Origin: Sorghum bicolor
Taxonomy: Eukaryota; Streptophyta; Magnoliopsida; Poales; Poaceae
Direction of reading: 5' to 3'
DNA length: 64,000 nt
Assembly (NCBI RefSeq): GCF_000003195.3
Contig: NC_012873.2
Coordinates: 1,821,894 to 1,885,893 of the forward strand
Part shown: piece by piece, positions 20,396 to 32,229 of the stretch
Layout: each line of letters starts with the position of its first letter
Position numbering within the stretch: the first letter of the stretch is position 1
Translations under genes and position numbers: made by a program
The notes under the pieces: generated by a model
Told to the model about the DNA's origin: nothing
What the model saw: only the letters and a program-made list of their open reading frames with translations
Databases searched by the model: none

Positions 20396-21002
20396 TGGTA
20401 ATCAGAGCTTAGGTAAACCAATCCACGAAATATCAAGCCAATTCGCAAGAATCTCCAATGGCCTCTTCCTCCATTCAGCCCACAGCCTTTTCCTTGATCG
20501 GCTGCCCAGTTACAGAGAAACTTGCCAAGAACAACTATTCCACATGGAGCACCCACGTCCTATCTGCCATTCGCGGTGCGTGATTGGCACATTTCCTCGA
20601 CGCCAAGACCGCAGGCATGCCGGCCAGGATGGTGGCTAAAGCTGCGGACAAGCCAGAAGAGTTGATCCCCAATCCTGACTATGATGAATGGGTTGGTAAG
20701 GATCAGACAATATTCAATTATCTCTACTCATCTGTGTCCAAGGATGTGCAAGTACAGGTGTCCAACTGCACAACCTCTGCCGAGATGTGGAAGGTCATTC
20801 AAGACATGAACGCCGCTCAATCCCGCGGCAGGGTAATCAATACCCACATGGCGCTAGCACACGCGCAGAAGGGATCGTCCACTGTTGCTGAATTTTTCAG
20901 CAAGATGAAAGGTCTCGCCGACGACATGGCGGCGGCCGGGAAGAAACTTGACGACGAGGAGGTGGCTTCGTACATTCTCGCCGGGCTAGACACGGATTTT
21001 GT
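20396..21002 (+). pseudogene. Truncated second copia internal region (gag start only)
   Basis: It repeats copia 1 from its primer site through about residue 173 of Gag and stops abruptly after gacacggatttt at about 21,002. Four base differences from copy 1 are visible, including CGA to TGA in the codon at about 20,580. The arrangement LTR-internal-LTR-partial internal is typical of unequal recombination between elements, followed by deletion. Confidence 0.88.
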
Positions 21003-22420
21003 TCGAGGTAATAAATAACTTTAGACTCCATGATAGAGTCTGCATTGTGAGTGCCCTAAGGACGCTCTAATAGACCAGCAGGTAAGGTCATAGAACAACA
21101 CCGGAAACAAGATATTTCATACGAAGACGAAGCATATACATTATTTCTAGGGCATGAACGGATATGCTCCTCCTCGATACTAGCAATACTAGTCATTTTT
21201 AGGTTTTAGGCGAGACCTGTAACCCCACTACTATGAAAAGTATTAACTGAGACCGCCAAATATATTATATACTATAGATTTTAAGGGGTGTCACCCACCT
21301 CTATTGTGTCAATAGTAGACTCCATTGATCGATTGAAAAAAAAAGAAAAACAAGTCGTGAGGCCATCGCCGAAAACAAATCAAGGTGGGACTAGGGCGTG
21401 TCCAAAAATATGAGTTAGCATTGGCTCTAAGTTGGCAAATGTGGAGTAGAGAGACTGCAGCAAGCAGTTTTCGACCTTGTGCTGTGAGAGAATATCGTGA
21501 AATATGTGAGACTATCTCTTGGCTCCATGCTAGTCTCTTACTTTTTGCACTATCCAGCCTTTAAAAAAGTATCCATCTAGCTCTAAGTCAAACCATTGGT
21601 GGTGCCTGAATTTTACTAGAACGAAACACATGTGCCACAAATGGGCCTAGACCAAAGCACTAATATGTCAAGTATTACATTTTTTCCTCCTTCCAGTTTA
21701 ACACTCTCGTAGCTTGTTACCGCTTTCATAGTATATGAATACCCAATAGATCTGTGTCATATGAAACATGGACCCTATCTAGCAAGGGTTAGTGATTTTC
21801 GGTGGTTGAATGACAACATAACCATGCATTACGACTAACAACATTTGCTAGTATACAAGTTATATTAGTCATAGGGGTGAAAATATGAACTTGAGCTTGG
21901 CTACGTTGAACATGAATAAGAAATCAACACCTCAAATGAAGACCAAAGAGAAGCACTAAAAAGACTTGAAGACAACACAAGAAACTCAAGACATTAAGAA
22001 GAAGAAGCTCAGACAAAAGGAAGCTAAGAAAACACATTCAGAGAGCAGTAGTAGAGAGCTTTGCGGTGGCACCAAATTTATCCGGTGGGTGCACTGGAGT
22101 TTTCATAAATGGGCACAGGAAGATGTGGAGTTTGAGTGGCACGGTGGAGAGAGGAAGGCACCGAAGCTCTCCGGTGCAAGCACCAGAGATTGCACCGAAG
22201 TTTTAGGCTCAACCAGCTGGGAGGGCATGACAAAGCACCGGATAGTTAAATTCTAAGCATATGCCATTTAGTTTGTATTAAAAAGTACAATATCAAATGT
22301 ACAGATGCATAGTAAGTACGGCTAGCTGGGTGGCAAACCGAAGATGCCAATACGATACCAAGATACCATCGTCTCATATGACATAAATTAAGTATATGGT
22401 GATCTTCTCACTGAGTACAG
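21003..22420. other. Non-coding stretch, no gene seen
   Basis: AT-rich sequence right of the copia truncation. A frame at 21,966-22,256 (Lys/Glu-rich, 96 residues) has no family features, and I do not consider it a gene. Confidence 0.4.
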
Positions 22421-23470
22421 TCATTATTGGACAAGGGGGCGCTTGCCTCTAGACGGCAAACAGCTTTATATGCAAAAGTTGTGTCAATCCCAACGTGGGC
22501 GATCTACGCTATGCATCCCTATACGTAAGCAACCTGCTTTGCATTTTATTATAATCATCGATGACGACATGGCAACGATCTACGCTATGCATCCCTATCT
22601 TACATATACGTAAGCAACCTGCTTTGCATTTTATTATAATCATCGATGACGACATGGCAAACTAAAGAAAAACTTCGTAAGCCCATATATGTCTGCATAG
22701 ATGACATGTATATATAAGCTCCATATGTGTACCTAGAAGCGCAGCAGCAGACCAGCAATTCTTCTCCAATAGTACTCATCACACACACATTATAACTGGG
22801 AAAGACGAAGTCCTGGTCAGAGGTGGTGGGCTATGGCCTGTTTACCCGACGACGATGCTCAAGGTCTGCACCCACTGGCCGGAGCTGTGGATCAAAGTCC
22901 ACCCACATGGACGCGACCCTGCTGCCGCCGGGCAGCAATGGCGAGGCACGTCCGTGTCTTGGTCAACCTGGACGCCGCCGATCACCACCGTCGCCCGGCT
23001 AGACTGGCATGCCGCATGAGTATCTAAATACTTGTGTGTTTACGTTTATGCCTTGATGTATGTGAGGCTCGCAACCGAGCAGTGCGAGCGGCTGTCATAT
23101 CGACCACCATGCATGCATGGACAACATATGGGATGGATGCACGGCGGTCGATGTCACACTCGCTCGCATTATTCGGTTGCGAGCTTTGAATGTATCTTGG
23201 AATAAATATAAGCAGATAGTATATTGATGAGTATACCTCTATTTATTAGTATTATTATGTTTATCGTCTATGGATGATTAATGTAATGATATAGTATTGG
23301 ATACGGAAATAATAAAGTCTCCATCTTACTACATTATAATAAGATATACCTTAATAAACTATTCTTCCTGTTTACAAGATAGAGGCACAACGACTACATG
23401 AAACACTGCCACTTATCTTTCATGCCATGTTTTGATACGCAACAGTGACTACTAGTCTGACTTTAGGAAG
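22420..23470. repeat. Segmental duplication unit A (paired with 31,845-32,885)
   Basis: The blocks ggcgatctacgctatgcat, ttattataatcatcgatga, catagatgacatg, and downstream cttggaataaa and catgccatgttttgatacgc, occur in the same order in both segments. An inhibitor relic lies in the middle of each. Within this copy a further tandem duplication of about 80 bp (about 22,507-22,662) repeats gatctacgctatgcatccct to gacgacatggcaa. Confidence 0.75.
22805..23027 (+). pseudogene. Potato type I protease inhibitor pseudogene, copy 2
   Basis: It opens with KSWSEVVG at 22,808. After a frame change come HWPELWIKVHPHG, LLPPGSNG, and in a third frame HVRVLVNLDAAD. These match the inhibitor N-terminus, the strand before the binding loop, the loop, and the following strand. 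The expected C-terminal end is deleted relative to copy 3. Several frameshifts make it non-functional. It has conserved flanks in common with copy 3 at 32.2 kb. Confidence 0.6.
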
Positions 23471-24384
23471 CAAAGACATGATAAGGGGTGTTTGTCGTCA
23501 TAAATCTAATTTTTACTGTTTTTTGGCCAATGGGGGCCATTCCTCTCTCTGGTACTGAGGATTCAACAAGTTGGCCGACTGTCCACTATTGTATTTCTCC
23601 TATTTCGGCGTTAATATAAAAATCTCATGTTACAAATGAGCCTAGACAATACATCCATGTGCTCTGTTTCTGCAATATGTGAAGTTTCCGATCCAGCGGT
23701 CGATAAGCATTACATCCAGTAATGATCTGTACAACATGTGTTTCATTTCGAGACACCTAGATGGGACTGTTCTCTCCCTAGTTTTTAAGACGATGGAATA
23801 ATCTCACTAGCATGTTTGGTTCTGGGCATAGAAGTATCTTAGTTTTTTTGGTTTGATTCAGGGAGCGGGAGCGATATCATCACGAACAAGCTAGCGGTCA
23901 ATGCAAGCAGCATTTGCAATATTGGTCATGAGGCCTAAGTTTCATTGGAGCAATCAAGAAGAGCTGGTCATGGCGGCTAGTCAAGAGACACTGATGAGCC
24001 GTTGCCCCAACAACCGCATTGGTGAGCCATTGACAAAGCAAGCCGTTGCATCCCTATGGGTTGCACATCCATGCATGGGTGGCTTGCTGCATCTCCATGC
24101 CCCCCACCCACACACCCATCCAAAGGACGCCACCGCTCCACATGGGAGATGCATGGGAGGGCTTCCTCGTCGCCACGGGTCTCTGCCATCAGCACCGTAC
24201 TTCCATGGGAAAGGCCCCCATGCGACCACAAGCCAGTGACACCATCTTCAGAAGACAACATTAGGATCAGATGGGAAAGCTCTCTGTACGTATTGCCATC
24301 TTATTTCTATTTTTCCATACTGATGCCGCCCAAGCAAAACTTGCAAAGAAAATAAGAACGAGCCTTTGAGAGACTCAAGCCTAC
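23471..24384. other. Non-coding stretch left of the CACTA element
   Basis: No convincing gene. An open frame at 23,901-24,239 lacks family features, and overlapping frames occur on both strands in the same GC-richer patch (24,000-24,240). Confidence 0.4.
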
Positions 24385-24387
24385 TAG

Positions 24388-24750
24388 CACTACAGGAAAC
24401 GCGAGCTTTGCCGAGGGTCCTGCTTTGCCGAGAGCCAGACCCTCGGCAAAGACAGCCTTTGCCGAGAGCCCTGCCATCCTCTCGGCAAAGAGCCTTTGCC
24501 GACGGCCAGGCTCTCGGCAAAGAGGGGCTCTAGGCAAAGGCCAGATTTGCCGAGAGCTTAGCTCTCGGAAAAGGCAAGCCCTCGGCAAAGATGCCGTGCC
24601 GTGAACGGCTGCCCTAGTCGTCACCTTTGCCGAGAGCCGCGCCGTTAGGCTCTCGGCAAAGAGGTGACCTTTGCCGAGGGCAACTCCAGGCTCTCGGCAA
24701 AGACAACCTTTGCCGAGGGGCTAGCACTTGCCCTCGGCAAAGATTGAAGT
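24388..24750. repeat. Left TIR and subterminal repeats of the CACTA element
   Basis: The terminus CACTACAGGAAAC is followed by many copies of TTTGCCGAG and its complement, arranged as short inverted pairs around variable 10- to 20-base spacers. Confidence 0.9.
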
Positions 24751-25071
24751 TTTTTTTTGAATTTTGTGCCTAGACTTTTTCTATAGCCCTTGCATATTAT
24801 ATACAAGCACATGTTAAAATTTGGGAGCTTTTTATAACATTTTGCTATATTTTATCAATTCATTTATTTTCTTTGCATTTTTTTGAAAAAGTAAATTTGA
24901 ACTGCATGTGCATGAAATAATAAAATATAGCCATTCGAAAAATGGTACTCATGTTTGAGAGTGTATTTTGAGGCTATATCTATAAACTCACCCAAAAGTT
25001 TGAATGTCTTTTATACGAAACATAACCATCCATGTGTCGTTGATGTGATTTTTAATTATATAAATTCCAAA

Positions 25072-25343
25072 TGAACTTTAAAAATCACAAAATTTGGGGA
25101 CATGTCTTGTTATCGTATGTGGATGTTGTGGTAAAAAATTCATAAAGTTTCGAGCAAGTTGCGACTCCGGATGTCTAAAATCCAAACATCTCCGCATGTG
25201 ATCATATTTGATCACATGTGGAGATGTCTAGGTTTTAGACATCCGGCATTGCAACTTGCTCGAAATCTTATGAATTTTTTAACACAGCCTCCACATGCGA
25301 TAACACGACACGTCGCTAAGTTTCGTGATTTTTGGACTTCATT
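25072..25343. repeat. Long imperfect inverted repeat (hairpin) inside the CACTA element
   Basis: Two arms of about 135 bases (about 25,072-25,204 and 25,209-25,343) are near-complementary around the centre CATGTGATCA tatt TGATCACATG. By eye about 85 percent of positions pair. It lies exactly where the catalytic half of TNP2 is missing, just before the surviving DUF4218 exon. Confidence 0.85.
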
Positions 25344-26976
25344 TGGAGCGTGTCCTAGCAGAGTTGAGCTATTTCTTCCGACAACTTTGTGCTAGAGAGT
25401 TATCTCAGGCAGTGATTCTTGACCTGGAGCGTGTTGCACCTCTGTTGCTCTGCAAGTTGGAGATGATCTTTCCACCTGGCTTTTTTCTGCCGATGCAACA
25501 TCTGATTTTGCACCTACCGCGTGAGGCACGGCTGGGGGGTCCCGTGCAGGCCCGTTGGTGCTATCCAATCGAGAGGTGTCTAAAGATTCTTCGGAAAAAG
25601 TGTAGAAATAAAGCCAAAATTGAGGCTTCCGTGGCAGAGGCATTCATAGTGGAGGAGGTGTCAAACTTCACAACGACGTACTATACTGAGAACCTTCCCA
25701 CCGGCGCACCCCCTCGTTACAACGCCGATGAGAGTTCATCGACCCTGAGTTTATTCAAAGGGCAACTCGGAAGAGGAAGCGCAGGTACCCACAAGCAGTT
25801 GCGAGATCATGAGTGGCGCACTATCATGCTCTACGTGTTGATGAACCTTGACGATGTGGAGCCTTATCGAATGTAAGTTCTCAATGATCTTGTTACATAC
25901 GCCGTCAATATCCTCTACATATCAAAAGAACAGTGAGCTTGTCTCTTGTTTTTTCAGAAAGTTTGTGAAAGAACAATGGAAAGGGAGAAGGGCTCCCACC
26001 ATCCAAGAAGAAGACAATCTTCTCAAAAATGCCGTGCCCGATTTTATTTCTTGGTTCCGTACAAAGGTACCATCCAACCTACCTCGTTCCAACTTTGAGA
26101 TTCCACTTTGCTCCTAGGAGCGAGTAATGTAACAATCTACCTGGCCTCACCTTGCAGGCCTGCACGGATGCAGAAATGGATGGTGAATTGAAACAGGTTG
26201 CACGGGGCTTTGCTACAAGGGTAAAGTCATTCACCGTTTATGATGTGAATGGCTATCGCTTTCGCACGAGAAGGCACGAGGAGAGTCGGCCCAACCTAAA
26301 GACCACATGCACAGGAGTTCGTACACCCGGCAACGATGACCGTGACTATTACGGCATAGTCGAAGAAATATATGAGCTTGACTTCGAGGGCCCCCAAGCT
26401 CTTAAACCAGTGGTGTTCAAATGCCATTGGTTCGATCCTGGGGTCATCGGAAGAGCTGATGACATTGGGCAAGTTGAAATTCGAAAAGATTCCATCTATA
26501 AAGGAGAAGATGTCTATATTGTGGCTCAACAGGCCACGCAAGTTTATTATCTCCCATGGGCGTGCCAAAAAGACAAGGATCTTGAGGGTTGGTACCTTGT
26601 GCACTTGGTATCGCCACGTGGTAAAGCGCCTCTCCCAAACGATGATGACTACAACTATGACCCACAAGATAATAGCGGAGAGTTCTATCAACCTGAGGGG
26701 CTAGACGGGAGATTGGAGATAGACATTCTTTCGCTAATGGGCATGGAAGGCGACAATGACGTCGATGAGGACGAGGGTGAAGTAGTGCAAGATGCTAAGG
26801 ACTTAATAATGCTTGAGGAATGGAGGGCTCAACGTGATAGACATGTTGTTGAGGACGATGGAGTTGGTGTTGAAAATGGATATGTCGAGGACCTTAGAGA
26901 GCTCGACAATATTGACAGTGATGATGACTATAGTGACGATGAGCCAACCACCGCCGTTCGTGGAGATAATTTCTAA
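25340..26976 (+). pseudogene. CACTA TNP2 transposase remnant (DUF4218 and DUF4216 parts only)
   Basis: Three exons join in frame: about 25,340-25,872, 25,958-26,066 and 26,158-26,976. The first carries DUF4218 (LSYFFRQLCARELSQAVILD, then MIFPPGFFLPMQHLILHLP and EARLGGPVQARWCYPIERCL). The last carries DUF4216 (GIVEEIYELDFEG, VFKCHWFDPG, QVYYLPW) and an acidic tail. In complete CACTA elements these domains follow the DDE catalytic core, and no trace of that core was found upstream. The exons look otherwise clean. Transposition would need an enzyme supplied by another copy. Confidence 0.82.
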
Positions 26977-27107
26977 TTCATGTAATATTGTATTTTTATA
27001 GTTATTAATTTGCAATTATGTTTTGTTCATTTTGCATATCTTTGTAAGTACTCCTTGTTTAATTGTACTAATTGGTTTTAGCTTTGTCATTGCAGGTACA
27101 GGACAAA

Positions 27108-29526
27108 ATGCCGGGCGGAAGGCGACCGCGGCGAAAGGGGGTCGCCTCGACCTTCATGAGGCACGACGACACCGACGACACCGACGACACGGACCTCCAG
27201 CCTTAGCTGGAGTCGTCCATGAGCAGGGACCATGGACGAGGCCAGGTCACGGCGTCTTCTAGCCCGATGGCCCAGCCCGAGGAGGAGCACTTCGAGGGTG
27301 ACCACGTCGAGGACGACGATGAGGAGCTAGTTGTTGAGGCGGCGAGTTCGTCTAGCTCGAGCAAGCTCTACGCGCGGGGTATCACGCGCCTCCCTGATCG
27401 GCCGCCCGCGCGACACGCCCGAGCGTTGATCACACCTTGCGGTGATAGGTAAGTAACCATTCATGTTTTTACGATTAATTCATATGACATGTTGAAAATC
27501 GAACTTCAGACTAACATTTTTTCGTAATGCCTCGTGCAGGAACTTTGTCAAGGTGGATGCGACGGAGTCACGCCATATCACTAGCATACAGGGCCTCCTT
27601 ATTAAGAAGCACTACCCCGGCTTGGTCGAGCACAAGGGGAAAAGGGAGCCACCCTTTTCCTGGCCGCACTTCTCTAGCGTCGTGGCAAACGACACCACTC
27701 TTGCGCAGGTCATCAAGGCCGAGTTCTGGGTAAGTCTTTAGTACTATGCATTCATTGGATGTTTTTGAAATAATGAAATAAAACATATATGATGTTTGTA
27801 TGTAGGAGTGGTTCGTGTGCGAGGAGGGGAAAGAGGCCGAGGCGGCAAAAATCCAGGACAAGGTCTGCAGAGAGCGGCTGAAGGACATGTACTCCGAGGC
27901 GCACATCCAGTGCGTCATCTCCTACCACCATGAGGTGCTTGGCCAGAAGGTGACAAAGAAACAGGCCAGGGAGATGATCATGTTCCCCGACACTGATATC
28001 ACCAGAGAGCAGTACATGCAGGTAAGTAGGGAACATTTATTCTGCCTTTAAAAATAAGTATGAAACATTAATTCTCATTCATCTTCTGACATATCAAATG
28101 CACGTTGTCATGCAGTTTCCTGCTGATTGGTGCAAATCACACACCGACTGTTGGGCTCAGATTGTGGACTCGTGGCAGAGGCCGGAGGGGTACGTGGAGC
28201 GCAGAAGAAGACGGGAGAACCGCCTGGCTGCGACGAGAGGGGCGTCACACCACCAGGGGAGCGTGCCCCTCCCAGGGTACATGGACACATATGTATGTTT
28301 CTTTTTTTTTGTTTGTTTATTTATTTTTGCTAACGCTTTATTCTCATTACGTTTAATCAACCTTGTTTGTGTTTTTCTCGCAGCGCAAGACCCACGGCAA
28401 CGTGCCCATCAGCGAGTATGTTGGGTACGCCCTGGCTAACAAGGGGCGAGCGTCGGATCCGAACAACGTCTACAACCCACAGGACGGGCCCGATGCATAC
28501 ACCAACACTGCCGCCTACGAGAAGATGTCCGCGTACGCCACTGCAGCTCGCACGCGCCATGGGGATGACTTCGACCTTACCACCGAGCCACTGGACACGG
28601 ACTTGCTCATGAGGACGGGAGGAGGGAAGCAGCACGGCCGGTACATGATTGCCCACAGCGCAATCAACCCGGCCACCGTACCCACGCTCCGCGAGGTTCG
28701 GCAGGGGAGCAGCTCGACCTCCGACGTCCCCATACGGCCTCGTCAGCCGAGCTCCGTGCAGCAGATAGCTGCGATGCAGGTAACTACAGCTTTATCCATC
28801 GTCCATTAGTTTTACATATATACATCTCCTTTTGCATTGTTTAACCATTGCGGGTGTAATATTGCAGTCGCAGCTAGAGGAGTTGCGGACCAGGCAGGAC
28901 GAGCTGCAGGAGGCTCATCGGCGAGAGCTGGCGGCCGCGCTGGCGGCCAGAGACGAGGCCCATCGGCGCCACATGGAGGCACAGCAGCAGCACACGCAGC
29001 GTCAGATCTCGGACCTAGTCGGATACTTCCAGTCCATCCAGAGCTCTACAGCTCCTCCGCTGCCTGCCTCGCTCTTCGCTCCACCCCCTGTTCCACCCCC
29101 TGTTCCTGCCCCTGCAGGTAGTCCGGTGAGTGTATATATGTTTGTCTATTGCTTTGGCTTGTGCGGCCGTCCTGCAGATACTAATGAGTTTGCTTTTATA
29201 TTATGTAGCATCAGTCGTGGGGTTCGAACCCGACCCCTTCTCCAGAGAGTGGGTGGCAGGTTACTACTTATGGCCACCCAAGTACGCAGCACACGTGGCC
29301 TGGTGCCCATCCGCAGCACGGCCACCCCGGGTTGTCCGGCAGCCCTCCTCCGCGCCCCGGGTACTCGTACCCGTACCCGTCGGTGCCAGGGCAGGCCATG
29401 TGGGCGCCGTGGGCAGGTGCGAGCTCTCCACACCCTGGGGGGCACTCACCCTGGTCGGCTTGGCCAGATGGAGGCTCGGGACACGACGGAGGCCACGGCG
29501 ACGACGGGTCAGAGTCACAGCACTAG
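27108..29526 (+). CDS. CACTA TNPA-like DNA-binding protein (Transposase_24/Ptta family)
   Basis: Exons are 27,108-27,448, 27,540-27,729, 27,806-28,021, 28,116-28,292, 28,384-28,779, 28,868-29,125 and 29,209-29,526, all with GT-AG borders. ATG 27,108 meets TAG at 27,204. ATG 27,219 gives an uninterrupted frame of 594 residues, which I prefer. Domains in order are: an acidic Ser-rich N-terminus; the En/Spm family core (ITSIQGLLIKKHYPGLVEH, DWCKSHTDCWAQIVDSWQ, GYALANKGRASDPNNVYNP); a coiled coil (SQLEELRTRQDELQEAHRREL); and a Pro/Gly/Ser-rich tail. The family member TNPA binds the subterminal repeats and aligns the ends. It may still be functional. Confidence 0.85.
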
Positions 29527-29799
29527 GGGTGAGGCGCTAGCGACTTCGAGGAGTGATATTCATGTGGACTTGTGGTTTATGTTATGAACTTGTGGTGACT
29601 TATGGTTTATGTTGGACGTAATGTTAGATTTGTCATATCTATGTGGATTTGTGATATCTGTGGACTTCGATATGTTTCATGTGTGATATATATGTGGATT
29701 GTGATATAGACAAAGGGATTTGTGATATATATATATACATATGTGGCTGTGCATGTAAAAAACAGAGAAAAAACAGAAAAAAAACTAAATTCCCAGCTT

Positions 29800-30283
29800 T
29801 GCCGAGAGCATGGATGGCTGGCACTCGGCAAAGATAGAAAGCCGGGTTCAGAAGAACTACAGCTTTGCCGAGAGCCTGGCTGTCTGGCTCTCGGCAAAGG
29901 TGGTCTTTGCCGAGAGCCTTCCTGCAGGGCTCTCGCAAAGAACCCCTTTGCCGAGACAAACAGGCTCTGCAAAGGCTTTTTTTAAAAAAATAAAGAATCT
30001 TTGCCGAGAGCCTGCCAGCATGGCTCTCGGCAAAGACGACGTCAATATTGACGTTTTTCGACGGCGCCGTAGGCTTTGCCGAGGGCGTTTCTGGCCCTCG
30101 GCAAAGTCTTTGCCGAGAGCCTGCCACGTGGCTCTCGGCAAAGAATTCTTTGCCGAGAGCTTCTTTGCCGAGAGCTCTTTGCCGAGAGCCACGTGGCAGG
30201 CTCTCGGCAAAGCCGTTGCCGAGGGCTTTTAGGCCTTTGCCGAGGGCTCGCGGCTCTCGGCAAAGAAGCCGGATCCAGTAGTG
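29800..30283. repeat. Right subterminal repeats and TIR of the CACTA element
   Basis: A dense set of TTTGCCGAGAGC/CTCGGCAAAG units, many in facing pairs (for example around 30,110-30,215), ends at GGATCCAGTAGTG. Overlapping open frames on both strands here are artefacts of the repeats. Confidence 0.9.
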
Positions 30284-30399
30284 TAGCTTGGCAACCAATT
30301 AGAAATGAAATCACAGACAGAAATTTCGAAGTCATTCAACCCAAAAGCATCTCTGATGCAGCACCTCAAATACTGGCGGGCATACACACATTCAAAAAA

Positions 30400-31260
30400 C
30401 TAGATGAATTCCCCGTGCGTTGCTGCAGGATTTTCTTAAAAATAAATCATTATATATATAGCATTATTACATGGTATTCACTATGTTTTGTATACATATA
30501 TATGAATTTGACTTGCATGTTATTTTATTGTATTAGATCTGGTAAACAATCACTAAGCTAATAAAAGAAAAACAATAGAATATTTGATTACATTACAGAG
30601 ACATAGGTGATCAAACAAATAGCATATGCAGATGACTTGTATGTTAATAGATTAAATATTTAAAGTATTTCACATGATATGGATGACATAGATATTTTTT
30701 GTAATTAATATGTGCATGAAGAGATAGAACATTTAGTGGGTCATTTAGTGAAAATGATGTGGACACCTTGCATGAAGAGAGAATTCATCTAGTGGGTTAT
30801 AAGAGTACTACGTAAATTCCCCGCGCGTTGCTGCAGAATTTTCTTAAAAATAAATCATTATATATAGAGAGCATTACTATATGATATTCAATATATTTTG
30901 TATACATATATATATAAATTTGACTTGTATGTTATTTTGTTGTATTAGATCTGGTAAACAATCGCTAAGCTAATAGAAGAAAAATAATAGAATATTTGAT
31001 TACATTATAGAGACATAGGTGATCAAACAAATAGCATATGTAGATGACTTGTATGTTAATAGATTAAATATTTAAAGTATTTTATATGATATAGATGACA
31101 TGGATAAATTTTGTAATTAATATGGGATGACATAGACTTAGTGGAGAATGATGTGGACGCCTTGTATGAAGAGATAGAACATTTAGTGGGTCACTTATAG
31201 TGGGGAATGATGTATACACCTTGCATGAAGAGAGAATTCATCTAATGGGGTTTAGCTTTA
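30400..31260. repeat. Tandem duplication of a 400-bp AT-rich unit
   Basis: The unit starting ttccccgtgcgttgctgcag (30,409) recurs from 30,817 (ttccccgcgcgttgctgcag). It continues through the same series of blocks (gatctggtaaacaatc, gacataggtgatcaaacaaa, agattaaatatttaaagtat). A related ccgtgcgttgctacgg motif lies at 35,207. Its transposon family was not identified. Confidence 0.75.
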
Positions 31261-31844
31261 TAAGAGTATATATGATATGATAATATGATTTACTGTTTCA
31301 AGTCTGCCCCTAGACACAGCAGAGAGGGCTCCCATGCAACCCTTCTTTTCAAAGAACTTGCAGTTTGAAATTTGTTATGAATCATTTGCCACAAGGAACT
31401 GTGTCGGAGTGTTGGTTTATTTTGTAGCGTGACCCGATCACAGTGGTACTCGTTTACGCTAGTTGTTGTTTGTTCCGCATATTGTGTAATTGGATTTCAG
31501 TGAAATAGATACAGCCGTTCAGCATGTTTATTACAACTGATCCTGGGTGGTAATAATCGCTTACGCTCGCATCTACATCAAAACAAACTTGCTTCGATTC
31601 CGGTTGCCGCACCAAACAAAGTAAGTAAATTATTGATTAATTTCCTTCCCATTCCCGCCATGTAACCGTTCATTTTAAGTTGGTGTTGCCTTTGCCGAAG
31701 CAAACAGCTCCTTGGAGTTATGACCAAAGCTTGATGAGCTTCGGCAAGGCCGTCATGAACAATAATGTAGTATATTGGAGAGAAGCATGTACTCTCTCCA
31801 ATAGCATATTCCTAGCTAGCTAGCTGTTAGTTCTATACGATTGT
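31261..31844. other. Non-coding; contains a segment duplicated at 34,990-35,170
   Basis: The block around 31,711-31,815 (gaccaaagctt, gatgagctt, aacaat...gtagtat, gagagaagc) recurs at about 35,014-35,165. It probably belongs to the 5' flank of the inhibitor gene family. No gene was seen. Confidence 0.5.
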
Positions 31845-32137
31845 GTACAGTCATTGGACGGACGCGCAATGTCTCGACGGCAAACAATTTTGTATGCAGA
31901 AGTTGTGTCATTCCCAACCAACGTGTGGGCGATCTACGCTATGCATTCCTAGCTAGCTGCGTAATGACGAGGAAATAACCTGCATACATTTTATTACAAT
32001 CATCGATGATGACTAGCAAACTATGTAAAACATTCGTAAGCGCGTATGTATGCATAGATGACATGATGTTTATATAATAAGCTCCATGTGTACCTAATAA
32101 AAGCTAGCGCAGCCACACAGCAGCAGCAGACAACAGT

Positions 32138-32194
32138 TCTTCTTCTTCCTCTTCCTCCTCCTCCTCTTCTTCTTCTTCTTCTTCTTCTTCTTCG
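32138..32194. repeat. (TTC)n microsatellite
   Basis: About 57 bases of TTC/CTC triplets. It lies where the N-terminal part of inhibitor copy 3 would be expected. Confidence 0.9.
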
Positions 32195-32229
32195 ATACTT
32201 TACATATATGTAGCATGTATATTTTCCGA

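Larger units (their letters stand above)
24388..30283. mobile_element. CACTA (En/Spm-type) DNA transposon, 5.9 kb, internally deleted
   Basis: The left end is CACTACAGGAAAC and the right end, read inwards, is CACTACTGGATCC. Both are flanked by the 3-bp target duplication TAG (24,385-24,387 and 30,284-30,286). About 350-480 bp inside each end lie dense direct and inverted copies of TTTGCCGAG/CTCGGCAAA, the subterminal repeats bound by the accessory transposase in this superfamily. Inside, on the plus strand, are a truncated TNP2 gene and an almost complete TNPA-like gene. It splits the 22.4/31.8-kb duplication, so it inserted after or between those copies. Confidence 0.93.

Noticed and set aside
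23901..24239. 112-residue frame with His/Pro-rich tail
   Set aside because: Overlapped by frames on both strands, with no splice or promoter context and no family resemblance.
24400..24740. Regularly spaced repeats considered as a CRISPR-like array
   Set aside because: The units are mixed direct and inverted copies next to a CACTA terminus in plant nuclear DNA.
29607..30561. Overlapping frames with repeated PRAxxxLGK-like peptides on both strands
   Set aside because: Produced by the CACTA subterminal TTTGCCGAG repeats.
32138..32194. TTC repeat as a coding Phe/Ser/Leu stretch joined to inhibitor copy 3
   Set aside because: Frames are interrupted immediately downstream, and the family has no such N-terminus.
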